DNA of 12,906 nucleotides, taken from positions 1 through 12,906 of the forward strand of contig MNQS01000212.1 in the NCBI GenBank assembly GCA_001915545.1, given 5' to 3'. The notes below the pieces were generated by a model. It was not told where the DNA came from and did not search any database. It was given only the letters and a program-made list of their open reading frames with translations. The position numbers and the translations under genes are program-made. The DNA is from Bacteroides sp. 43_108 (GTDB lineage: Bacteria; Bacteroidota; Bacteroidia; Bacteroidales; Bacteroidaceae). This document shows, one piece after another, positions 6,291 through 12,906 of this stretch (position 1 is the stretch's first letter; every line of letters begins with the position of its first letter).

Positions 6291-7183
6291 CAAGTTTTGC
6301 GCTCTTTCATGCGACGCCGCACCTTTTCAACAAATTCATAATTTTTAAGTCCCCAGCCAGGAACTGCCAAAAGCGATGATGGAGACTGGGAGACGAAACG
6401 TTCGAGTACGATGTCTGGACGAAGGAGTTCTACAAAATCGATGACCAGATCGACATACTCATCAGCTGAATAAAGATGGAAATCCTGTGGTGAAGTTTCA
6501 TATTCTTCAGCCATACGTGTCCCTTTAATCAGCTGCAGCTGGTGAAGCTTCAATGTGTCCAAAGGCAAAGATGAAATGGTTGCAGCCTGTGCACGTATCT
6601 CTTCAGGCGTCTCGCCCGGCAAGCCAAGAATCATGTGTCCGCCAGTTATGATGCCACGCGAGGCTGTACGCTCAACGGCATCTCGGGTACACTGGAAATC
6701 ATGTCCGCGGTTTATGCGAACCAAGGTCTTGTCGTACGTGCTCTCGATGCCATACTCGACTATGAGAAAGCAACGACGGTTGAGCACTTCCAAATAGTCA
6801 AGAAGTTCATCGGGCATACAGTCGGGACGCGTGCCGATGACTAGTCCTACGACACCATCAACAGAAAGTGCTTCTTCGTATTTGGCCTTTATTTCTTCGA
6901 GTTCGCCGTATGTATTGGTGTAAGCCTGAAAATATGCCAGATATTTCATTTCGGGATATTTTCGTGCAAAAAAGTTTTTTCCTTCTTCCAACTGTTCTGC
7001 AACAGTGCGCTCGGTTCTGCAATATGCCGGATTGAAAGTCTGGTTATTGCAATACGTACATCCGCCTACGCCTAGACGTCCATCACGATTGGGACAGGTG
7101 AAGCCGGCATTGATTGATATTTTCTGAACCTTCTCACCTACCTTTTCCTTCAACCAAGGACCAAATTCATTATATAAATCCAT
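6266..7183 (-). CDS. Radical SAM protein, TIGR01212 (YhcC-like) family
   Basis: This is a 305-residue cytoplasmic iron-sulfur protein. The N-terminal cluster motif is Cys30, Cys42 and Cys45 in FTCPNRDGRLGVGGCTYC. The long first spacing and the NRDG..G.GGC sequence are typical of TIGR01212 rather than of the plain CX3CX2C enzymes. Further radical-SAM-barrel elements are YLAYFQAYTNTYG (about 82-94), GLVIGTRPDC, VEYGIES, RGHDF, and the glycine-rich GGHMILGLPGETPEE. The reaction of the family is not established as far as I know. The start at 7183 gives the usual MDLYNEFGPWLKEKVG beginning. I see no clear -7 box in the 126 bases upstream, so it may be read from the CotH gene's transcript past the inverted repeat at 7210-7275. 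The end is overlapped by the terminator hairpin. Confidence 0.9.
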   Translation of the reverse strand: MDLYNEFGPWLKEKVGEKVQKISINAGFTCPNRDGRLGVGGCTYCNNQTFNPAYCRTERTVAEQLEEGKNFFARKYPEMKYLAYFQAYTNTYGELEEIKAKYEEALSVDGVVGLVIGTRPDCMPDELLDYLEVLNRRCFLIVEYGIESTYDKTLVRINRGHDFQCTRDAVERTASRGIITGGHMILGLPGETPEEIRAQAATISSLPLDTLKLHQLQLIKGTRMAEEYETSPQDFHLYSADEYVDLVIDFVELLRPDIVLERFVSQSPSSLLAVPGWGLKNYEFVEKVRRRMKERKTWQGRLYNI

Positions 7184-7209
7184 AAAAAACTGTTTCTTTT
7201 CACATGAAC

Positions 7210-7275
7210 GGTGCAGAGGATTATGTGTATACTTCTACATGTATCATACAGGCTGTACACATAATCCACTGCACC
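7210..7275. repeat. Long intergenic inverted repeat between the CotH and radical SAM genes
   Basis: The arms 7210-7229 and 7256-7275 pair over 20 bases with one mismatch; the core is GGATTATGTGTA with TACACATAATCC. The loop is 26 bases and contains the small palindrome TACATGTA (7236-7243). No T-run follows on either strand, so it is not a classical intrinsic terminator. It could still stop or slow transcription from the CotH gene, or protect the 3' end of its mRNA. It could also be a copy of a dispersed palindromic repeat, which only a genome search can show. Confidence 0.6.
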
Positions 7276-7309
7276 TATTCAAAAACTTGTATTCGCTTTG
7301 TTCAATCTG

Positions 7310-9343
7310 TTATTTCATAAACTTTGCACTGCGATTCTTACCACCGCATGTCCAAGAAACGATGTAAACTCCGTCAGGAAGATTACCGGCATTGAATTCT
7401 TCATCTGCACGGAACTGGCCGACGATACGTCCATCTGAAGTGTAAATGCGGGCTGTAAACGTCAGCTGTTCAGGAGAAGCTGAGCCGAAATGGAAAATCT
7501 GCGTCTGAGGATTGTATGCCAAAGCATATTCATCTGGTTCAACAACACCGATACCTACATCCTCACCCGGTTCATCAGGAAGTTCTTCGTCTGGTATGAT
7601 ATACCACAAACGGTTTGTACTTGTAGAATTCTTTCCGTCGGTCGTCCAGCTCAAAAGTGCAGTGCCGTCGGCAGAGTTTCCTCCCTCAAGGTTTGCAGTA
7701 TGCTTTGAACGCTTGTTTATGATATTGTAATATCCTGATGTACCCTGAGGTTTGATGGTCCACAACTGTCTATCGTCATCGGGATTGACAGCTGCCACAT
7801 TAAGATGCGTTCCGGTATTAGTAGTTTCAGTACTGTAACCTTGTGTCGGATCGTTAAGAGCAACATTTCCATGACGGTTGATAATTTGGAAATAATTGCC
7901 GACCTGACGAATCTCCCAATTCTGAGTTGTGTGTTCGGGATTATTAGTCCACGTACATACCTCGGCACCCGCAACCGTGTCACAATTCACAATGTCTACA
8001 GCCTTTGCTGTACTGGCATTAGTGATACGATAGTAAAAACTGTCCGGTACAAATTCAGGTGTTTCTTCCGCAGGCTGCTTGTTGGCAAAAGCATTTCCGA
8101 GAAAGGCATTGTGGTTATGAATGAAATTCTTGAGATCTGTCACGTACTGACTGTAAGAAGAATAAAGCACACGTTCGTTGTACATTCTTACATCAATACC
8201 CCATTTCTTGTAGTTCAACTCCTGAGACTCCTGTATGAGATCATTGATGCTGTCAATTCTGGCCATCAGAAAATCTTCGAAACCATTGTCGCAGATTTCA
8301 TTCCAACGGCGTGTGATAAGTTTTGAGAACCATGGGTCTTCCCACATACGGTTGATCCATATACGTGCCTGACCATAACCGATGTCGGACATAAGTTCGT
8401 TTGTAGTATCGCCTTTGCGAACATCGTTTGCATAAGCTATATCATAATCCCAAAGCGGTCCCCAATAAAGCAAAGGGTCGCCCTGTTCCTTATAGAAATA
8501 TGTGCTGTAGAATCCATCAATATTGGCAGAAACCTCAGTTGCAATATACCAAGCGGCAAGAGTGGCAGAATCGACAAGGGCACGATATCCGTTTTCAGGG
8601 TCGTCAAAGTTCTCACCCATCAGGATGCGCTCGAAATTATTTATGTAATCTATGATATATCTGTTCTGTCGATCCACAATTTCATCTTCATCTGGATAAT
8701 GGATGCGTATAGGCACTGCGACCTGGCTGGTAACAAAACAGTTGCCGTCTTCCCAGCCATCGACCTCCAGAAGATAACCACCTGTTATGTCGGCTCCGTC
8801 AGGAAGCGGATAATCCTGTTCTGTAACATCCACACGTTTTCCGCGAACCTCTACCTGGTCGCTTATCTGATAGTTTCCGAGATATTCTCCATTAAGAGTG
8901 ACATCAACAAACTTTGTGGCAGGATTGAAAGGAAGTCCAAGGAATTCTCCAACCAAAGAAGTAACAGCATTGCGCATCAAAGTTTTGTCTGCAGCATTTG
9001 CCAAGAGAGTCCAGCTCTTAGCTTTAGCGTAATCTTCACCAAGAAATTCTTTTTTTGATTCGAACTTCAGTCTGTACGGTTTCTTACGCAGGTTCCATGT
9101 AGAATTTCCACGTCCGCGTATATTGAGATCATCGTAAAATGTAACCTCGTCATTTTCATCAACGAAGTATATTGATCCCTTGATGTAGTTCTCCTTGCTG
9201 GTAATTGGTGCACCATTCTCTGTAAAAATATACAAAGCAGGAAGATTTGTTAGTCTCTTGTATTCTTGAGCACTGACATTGATTGACAGAATGAATGACA
9301 GCAGAGACATGATGAAGTAAGTAAAATTTCGTTTCATAATCAT
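7310..9343 (-). CDS. Secreted CotH-family protein with ricin-type lectin and C-terminal sorting domain
   Basis: This is a 677-residue exported protein. A signal peptide probably cleaves after VSA (residue 25). A CotH domain covers about residues 75-400, with RGRGNSTW (76-83), KKPYRLKF, and the acidic metal-site-like GPLWDYDIAY (295-304). In Bacillus, CotH is an atypical protein kinase of the spore coat; kinase activity here is only family inference. A beta-trefoil lectin-like region (433-583) follows, with repeated Q.W-type motifs QNWEI, RQLWTI and NRLWYI, suggesting sugar binding. The last 70 residues (IYTSDGRIVG...LPDGVYIVSW..., ending KFMK) resemble a type A type IX secretion sorting domain, so surface attachment or release is likely. 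Start: the ATG at 9343, or two codons later at 9337 (MKRNFTYF); both fit the -7 box at 9372-9379. It is probably its own transcription unit. Confidence 0.88.
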   Translation of the reverse strand: MIMKRNFTYFIMSLLSFILSINVSAQEYKRLTNLPALYIFTENGAPITSKENYIKGSIYFVDENDEVTFYDDLNIRGRGNSTWNLRKKPYRLKFESKKEFLGEDYAKAKSWTLLANAADKTLMRNAVTSLVGEFLGLPFNPATKFVDVTLNGEYLGNYQISDQVEVRGKRVDVTEQDYPLPDGADITGGYLLEVDGWEDGNCFVTSQVAVPIRIHYPDEDEIVDRQNRYIIDYINNFERILMGENFDDPENGYRALVDSATLAAWYIATEVSANIDGFYSTYFYKEQGDPLLYWGPLWDYDIAYANDVRKGDTTNELMSDIGYGQARIWINRMWEDPWFSKLITRRWNEICDNGFEDFLMARIDSINDLIQESQELNYKKWGIDVRMYNERVLYSSYSQYVTDLKNFIHNHNAFLGNAFANKQPAEETPEFVPDSFYYRITNASTAKAVDIVNCDTVAGAEVCTWTNNPEHTTQNWEIRQVGNYFQIINRHGNVALNDPTQGYSTETTNTGTHLNVAAVNPDDDRQLWTIKPQGTSGYYNIINKRSKHTANLEGGNSADGTALLSWTTDGKNSTSTNRLWYIIPDEELPDEPGEDVGIGVVEPDEYALAYNPQTQIFHFGSASPEQLTFTARIYTSDGRIVGQFRADEEFNAGNLPDGVYIVSWTCGGKNRSAKFMK

Positions 9344-9371
9344 TAAGTATTAACTGAGGTTCGACGATAAG

Positions 9372-9379
9372 CAAAAATA
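9372..9379 (-). promoter_or_regulatory. -7 promoter box for the CotH gene
   Basis: TATTTTTG on the minus strand matches TAnnTTTG and lies about 30 bases before the start codon. It is identical to the boxes before the DPP IV and cca genes. No -33 TTG was found at the right distance. Confidence 0.5.
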
Positions 9380-9472
9380 GCAAAATTTAAGAAATCAGAA
9401 ATGGCATTAGCTGTAAATATATTGCAAATGGCACACTATCGGAGCTATTTGGTCTTTATATCAACATGTATG

Positions 9473-9517
9473 AAACAAAAAAGCAGGTCGTGCAGATATA
9501 AATTTGCACGCCTGCTT
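9473..9517 (-). terminator. Intrinsic terminator of the cca gene
   Basis: On the minus strand AAGCAGGCGTGCA (from 9517) pairs with TGCACG-A-CCTGCTT (to 9481), a 13-bp stem with one bulged base and a 10-base loop. It is immediately followed by a run of T (CTTTTTTGTTTC). It lies about 50 bases after the cca stop codon. This is the clearest Rho-independent terminator in the window. Confidence 0.85.
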
Positions 9518-9565
9518 ATATTCAATAAAATATCAAATCTAAATTCTTTTGCTGTTAACAGTCAA

Positions 9566-11032
9566 TCAAAGATTGTCTACAACTTTAAGCCCCATCTGCG
9601 AAGCCTGTTCTATAAGAAAAGCCTTGGCCGGCTCATACTCATTTGGTATACGGCCATCCAGAATTGCATCTTTAATCAATGTTTTCAGTACACCGACTTC
9701 ACGGCATGGAGATAGATTGAACATCTTCATTATGTCTTCTCCTGAAACCGGTGGCTGGAAGTTGCGTATACGGTCTTTTTCTTCTATGTCGACAAGTTTC
9801 TTACGTACAAGCTTGAAATTATCGATAAACCGTTTTTTCTTCTGCTCATTCTTGGAAGTGATATCTGCCTCGCACAATGTCATTAGATCGTCGATGTCAT
9901 CGCCTGCCTCAAACAGCAGACGCCTTACGGCAGAGTCTGTCACCTCGTCATCGGCAATAGCAATAGGACGCATGTGAAGACCAACAAGCTTCTGGACATA
10001 CTTCATCTTTTCATTCATCGGCAACTTCATTTTTCTGAATATCTCAGGCACCATCTTCTCGCCAATGAAATTATGGTTATGGAAAGTCCATCCCAAAGCA
10101 GGATCCCATCTTTTACTCTTAGGTTTACCTATATCATGAAGTATTGAGGCCCAACGAAGCCACAATTTTCTTTCAGCTTTATCACCATCCCAATCTGCTG
10201 TTATCTTCGCCACGTTGTCTAGAACCTCCAGCGTATGGTAGAAATTGTCCTTATGGGCTCTGCCGTTGACAGTTTCGACTCCTTCCAAAGCATAAAGTTC
10301 TGGGAAAATAAGTTTCAGCAAACCGCTTCTTTCCAAGTCGACAAAACCTTTTGAAGGGACTGGTGAAAGTATGATTTTATTCAGTTCATCCGCTATACGC
10401 TCACGTGATATTATTGAAATGCGTTCACAGTTCCTTTCTATGGCTTCGAAAGTTTCATCTTCGATAAAAAAGTTCAACTGAGTCGCAAAGCGGATGCAAC
10501 GCAACATTCGCAGAGGATCGTCACTGAACGTTGTATCAGGATCGAGAGGCGTGCGAATAATTCTGTCCTCCAAATCCTCAAGGCCGTAGAAAGGATCGAC
10601 CAATTCACCGAAACGGGCAGAATTTAGACACAAAGCCATTGCATTTATAGTGAAATCCCTGCGGTTCTGATCATCTTCGAGTGTACCATCCTCAACTGCC
10701 GGCTTACGCGAATCGTGGCTGTAGCTTTCACGCCTTGCACCAACAAATTCCACTTCCAGACCCTTATATTTGACTTGAGCTGTTCCGAAATTACGGAAAA
10801 CAGAAAGATGTGCTCTCTTGCCGAGCTTACTCGCCAAAGCACCAGCCATTACTATTCCACTTCCGACTACCACAACATCTATATCGTTCGATGTGCGCTC
10901 AAGAAAAATGTCACGGACATACCCGCCTATGACGTAGCATTCAAGTCCAAGTTCATCGGCAGTCTCTGAGATTAGTCTGAAAATAGGATGCTTCAACGAA
11001 TCCTTAAGTTCTTTTTCGGATAAATTTATCAT
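9566..11032 (-). CDS. cca: CCA-adding tRNA nucleotidyltransferase with HD domain
   Basis: This 488-residue cytoplasmic enzyme should build or repair the CCA end of tRNAs from CTP and ATP. Class II nucleotidyltransferase motifs appear in order from the N-terminus: GGYVRD, the metal-binding DIDVVVVG, and RRDFTINAMA, where Arg-Arg-Asp contributes to base selection. Next come DDPLRMLRCIRFATQLNF, where the common EDxxR motif reads DDPLR, and ERIADELNKI. An HD domain with HDIGK lies in the C-terminal half and may give phosphohydrolase activity, as in other HD-containing CCA enzymes. A poly(A) polymerase is the alternative, but a single such gene in Bacteroidota is normally the CCA enzyme. I chose the ATG at 11032 (MINLSEKE). 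The longer form from 11077 would begin upstream of the -7 box at 11053-11060. It is followed by a strong terminator. Confidence 0.93.
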   Translation of the reverse strand: MINLSEKELKDSLKHPIFRLISETADELGLECYVIGGYVRDIFLERTSNDIDVVVVGSGIVMAGALASKLGKRAHLSVFRNFGTAQVKYKGLEVEFVGARRESYSHDSRKPAVEDGTLEDDQNRRDFTINAMALCLNSARFGELVDPFYGLEDLEDRIIRTPLDPDTTFSDDPLRMLRCIRFATQLNFFIEDETFEAIERNCERISIISRERIADELNKIILSPVPSKGFVDLERSGLLKLIFPELYALEGVETVNGRAHKDNFYHTLEVLDNVAKITADWDGDKAERKLWLRWASILHDIGKPKSKRWDPALGWTFHNHNFIGEKMVPEIFRKMKLPMNEKMKYVQKLVGLHMRPIAIADDEVTDSAVRRLLFEAGDDIDDLMTLCEADITSKNEQKKKRFIDNFKLVRKKLVDIEEKDRIRNFQPPVSGEDIMKMFNLSPCREVGVLKTLIKDAILDGRIPNEYEPAKAFLIEQASQMGLKVVDNL

Positions 11033-11052
11033 CTGAATATCATTTATGTGTA

Positions 11053-11060
11053 CAAAAATA
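11053..11060 (-). promoter_or_regulatory. -7 promoter box for cca
   Basis: TATTTTTG on the minus strand matches TAnnTTTG and lies 20 bases upstream of the ATG at 11032, implying a very short leader. It falls inside the possible N-terminal extension from 11077, which argues against that longer start. No -33 element was recognised. Confidence 0.5.
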
Positions 11061-11102
11061 CGATTTTTCAGCATCATAACTTAAATGCTCGCTGGAAAAT
11101 TG

Positions 11103-11110
11103 TACTTTTG
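11103..11110 (+). promoter_or_regulatory. -7 promoter box for the lipoprotein gene
   Basis: TACTTTTG matches TAnnTTTG and is the same octamer as before the ABC operon. It lies 86 bases before the ATG at 11197, giving a leader of roughly 80 bases. With the cca box at 11053-11060 it makes a compact divergent promoter region. No -33 TTG is seen at the usual spacing. Confidence 0.45.
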
Positions 11111-11196
11111 CGTATATGTCAATGCTTTACCGATGGCTTACGTTGTCAGTAAAAGACTGCGACAAATCAAGTGTAACACTCAAAACATGAAAACCT

Positions 11197-12027
11197 ATGT
11201 TTAGAAAAATCTTTATAGCATCATTAGCCATCCTTGCTATATCATGCGGTAACAGTGACGAGAAAAATGCAGAACGTCTTTTGGAAGAAGGCAACATAGC
11301 CTTGAGTGAAAAACGCTTCGATGATGCAAGAAATATAATTGATTCTTTGCGCACTACATATCCAAATGCCATTGAGGCTCGAAGAAAAGCCATAAGTCTG
11401 GAAGCACACATAGAATTGGAAGCAGCCAAAAGCGGTTTGTCCAGAATAGACAGTCTGCTCGAACAGACAAACAGAGAAGTAGAAAGACTCAAGAAAGGTT
11501 TTGTACTCGAGAAAGATGAAAAATATCAGGCAACCGGTTACTATGTTGTCAAGAATCAGATAAGCAACGCTAAACACAGAACTGCATTGAAAGCAGAAGT
11601 CAACGAAGAAGGACTTATGGTTTTGATATCAGTTCTTAAAGGGCAAAAACTCAATCACAAGAGCATAAAGGTTGAAACGCCTTCAGGAGAATCTGCACAA
11701 ACACCTGAATGCTTCTCATTCCTCCATCACAGCGTAGCCGGATATGTTGAAGAAAGCAGCTATAAACTGGGTGAAGACGGAGGTGTCATCAAATTCATTA
11801 CAGAAAGTCCGGGCAACATCACCGTAACCATTCAAGGAAGCAAAGAGGTAAAATACCAGCTTTCGCCTTCAGACAAGAATGCAATAAAAAGCTGTTACGA
11901 ACTGTCTACTGCAATGACAAAGCAAAGACAGCTCATCCAACAGGCTAAAGATCTCAACACTAAAGTTAAATTCTATCTGAAAAAGATTTCTCTTGACGAA
12001 AGCCAGAACGCAGGAGCAGAAGAATAA
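11197..12027 (+). CDS. Predicted lipoprotein of unknown function with helical repeats
   Basis: I do not recognise a named family. This 276-residue protein begins with a lipoprotein signal: Lys/Arg, hydrophobic residues 5-16, then AISC with Cys17 as the likely lipidated residue. Residues 24-72 look like a pair of TPR-like helices (AERLLEEGNIALSEKRFDDA, then ARRKAISLEAHIE). A helical, probably coiled-coil stretch follows to about 100, rich in Leu, Glu, Lys and Arg. Residues about 108-225 alternate strand-like segments and could form a beta-rich domain, including YQATGYYVVKN and NITVTIQGSKEVKYQLS. A final helix runs over about 230-265. It probably faces the periplasm from the inner or outer membrane. 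The glycosylase gene follows after 45 bases, but no functional link is evident. Confidence 0.75.
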   Translation: MFRKIFIASLAILAISCGNSDEKNAERLLEEGNIALSEKRFDDARNIIDSLRTTYPNAIEARRKAISLEAHIELEAAKSGLSRIDSLLEQTNREVERLKKGFVLEKDEKYQATGYYVVKNQISNAKHRTALKAEVNEEGLMVLISVLKGQKLNHKSIKVETPSGESAQTPECFSFLHHSVAGYVEESSYKLGEDGGVIKFITESPGNITVTIQGSKEVKYQLSPSDKNAIKSCYELSTAMTKQRQLIQQAKDLNTKVKFYLKKISLDESQNAGAEE

Positions 12028-12035
12028 AAATGCTT

Positions 12036-12050
12036 TAAACAGACTGTTTA
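12036..12050. repeat. Short inverted repeat before the glycosylase gene
   Basis: TAAACAG and CTGTTTA are perfect 7-bp arms around a single base. The spacing is too tight for an RNA hairpin; it looks more like a small protein-binding dyad, but it could be chance in AT-rich DNA. It sits 22 bases before the ATG at 12073. Confidence 0.25.
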
Positions 12051-12072
12051 CCAATATTCATAAACAATTGCA

Positions 12073-12738
12073 ATGATAGACAGACAAACAACTGACAATA
12101 TAAATCGTGAATGCTTTCTTAATATAGAAAACATAAAACGCAGTACAGAGGATGCCGAATGGCATCCTCTTATTCCTTTTCTCCCTGAGAATGCCCACGT
12201 ACTCTTTCTTGGAAGTTTCCCGCCTCAGAGAAAACGCTGGTGCATGGACTTCTTCTATCCTAATTTCATCAATGACCATTGGAGAATTGAAGGAGAGATA
12301 TTCTTCAACGACAAGAATCATTTCGTCGACACGGCCAACAAAACCTTCAAACTTGATGAAATTACAAAGTTTCTACGCGAAAAAGGTATTGCTCTATACG
12401 ACACAGCAGAAGCTGTAAAAAGATTGCAGGACAATGCATCAGACAAATTTCTTGAAATAGTACATCCGACAGACATTAAAGGCCTAATGCAAACGATTCC
12501 TCACTGCGAAGCAATCGTTACAACAGGACAGAAGGCAACGGAAACACTTTGCTCAAGTTTGGGACTGACAGCAATACCGAAAGTAGCTACTTCCATTAAC
12601 GCAGGAAATCTTAAAACAATTGAAGGGAAACAAGTCAGAATATTCCGTTTACCGTCATCTTCGAGAGCATATCCGCTTTCATTGGAAAAGAAAGTTGAAG
12701 CGTACAGAAAAATGTTTCATGAAGTCGGCATGCTCTGA
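12073..12738 (+). CDS. Uracil-DNA glycosylase superfamily protein, resembling hypoxanthine-DNA glycosylase
   Basis: This 221-residue predicted DNA repair enzyme would remove a deaminated base. The superfamily pattern is visible. Motif A is VLFLGSFPP (43-51). It is followed by FFYPNFINDHWRI (60-71), where Asn67 may correspond to the catalytic Asn of family 6 enzymes (pattern N..W). The core contains GIALYDTAEAVKR (105-117) and IVTTGQKATETL (148-159). The second DNA-binding motif is LPSSSRAYP (193-201), where family 6 proteins usually read LPST/SPA. An N-terminal segment of about 30 residues has no clear match. The extended motif A and the substituted motif B make it a divergent member, so substrate preference (uracil, hypoxanthine or another base) is uncertain. 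It follows the lipoprotein gene by 45 bases without a clear promoter, so co-transcription is plausible. The start at 12073 is the first ATG after that gene. Confidence 0.8.
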   Translation: MIDRQTTDNINRECFLNIENIKRSTEDAEWHPLIPFLPENAHVLFLGSFPPQRKRWCMDFFYPNFINDHWRIEGEIFFNDKNHFVDTANKTFKLDEITKFLREKGIALYDTAEAVKRLQDNASDKFLEIVHPTDIKGLMQTIPHCEAIVTTGQKATETLCSSLGLTAIPKVATSINAGNLKTIEGKQVRIFRLPSSSRAYPLSLEKKVEAYRKMFHEVGML

Positions 12739-12813
12739 AACAGTACACACAAATAAAAGCATCACAACTAATCTATACACAAGCAGGCGGTTTGCATGTA
12801 TCTGCGCTATAAA

Positions 12814-12838
12814 TAGGGATATTCAGTAAATGTCCCTA
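12814..12838. terminator. Hairpin downstream of the glycosylase gene
   Basis: TAGGGATATT (12814-12823) pairs with AATGTCCCTA (12829-12838) over 10 bases with one G-T pair and a 5-base loop. No T-run follows on the + strand; on the minus strand it is followed by TTTATA. It may act with the next hairpin as a terminator. Confidence 0.45.
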
Positions 12839-12847
12839 AAAAGTAAT

Positions 12848-12890
12848 ATGGCATATAAAGTCGATAGAGTATAATCACTTTATGTGCCAT
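12848..12890. terminator. Second hairpin, probable terminator
   Basis: ATGGCATATAAAG (12848-12860) pairs with CTTTATGTGCCAT (12878-12890), 13 bp with one G-T pair, around a 17-base loop. AT-rich sequence follows (TATTATTGCCCATTTT). It lies about 110 bases after the glycosylase stop, so it may end that operon, or a convergent gene beyond the window edge. Confidence 0.55.
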
Positions 12891-12906
12891 TATTATTGCC
12901 CATTTT

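Noticed and set aside
7210..7275. Insertion sequence or MITE
   Set aside because: The element is only 66 bases, has no visible target duplication or transposase, and a hairpin role explains it; copy number cannot be checked here.
7805..8326. 173-codon open frame opposite the CotH gene
   Set aside because: The composition is that of a reverse-complement shadow, and the opposite strand encodes clear lectin and CotH motifs.
11033..11077. 15-residue N-terminal extension of cca
   Set aside because: It begins upstream of the -7 box at 11053-11060; the ATG at 11032 gives a normal N-terminus.
11116..11190. 24-codon leader ORF before the lipoprotein gene
   Set aside because: It begins very close to the predicted transcription start, has no ribosome-binding site and no attenuator-like codon run.
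12620..12829. 69-codon open frame overlapping the end of the glycosylase gene
   Set aside because: Most of it lies inside the glycosylase gene in another frame, and the sequence has no domain-like features.

Overview
The window is about 12.9 kb of ordinary-looking chromosomal DNA from a member of the Bacteroidota, most likely a Prevotella-like Bacteroidales. Reasons: TAnnTTTG-type -7 boxes lie in front of several genes, and almost no gene has a Shine-Dalgarno sequence. The protein families also fit: an S9B dipeptidyl peptidase IV, paired DUF4230 proteins, a YtrA-type GntR/ABC-2 operon, and a CotH protein ending in a domain resembling a type IX secretion sorting signal. The genus is inference. 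I see no rRNA, tRNA, CRISPR array, insertion sequence or phage gene.

Left region (1-2390): a gene-free leader carries several inverted repeats and a perfect 40-bp palindrome that overlaps a -7 box. A tight three-gene + strand operon follows: ABC ATPase, ABC-2-type membrane protein and a YtrA-like GntR repressor, with overlapping ends. A strong bidirectional hairpin terminator closes it. The likely circuit is autoregulation: the GntR protein binds the palindrome and represses its own transporter operon.

Middle region (2426-6290): a periplasmic dipeptidyl peptidase IV reads leftward. Divergent from it are two tandem rightward DUF4230 genes, a lipoprotein and a membrane-anchored paralogue. They converge on a leftward radical SAM gene, and the shared terminator hairpin runs into the last codons of that gene.

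Right-middle region (6266-11060): three leftward genes encode a TIGR01212-type radical SAM protein, a secreted CotH / ricin-type lectin / sorting-domain protein, and the CCA-adding tRNA nucleotidyltransferase. The last two have -7 boxes, and cca has a good U-tract terminator.

Right region (11103-12906): a rightward pair encodes a lipoprotein of unknown function and a uracil-DNA-glycosylase-superfamily protein resembling the hypoxanthine-DNA glycosylase (family 6) group. Two hairpins follow.

No clearly new multi-gene system is visible. The items most worth a second look are the palindrome-controlled ABC/GntR operon, the CotH-lectin fusion, the DUF4230 pair and the divergent DNA glycosylase.
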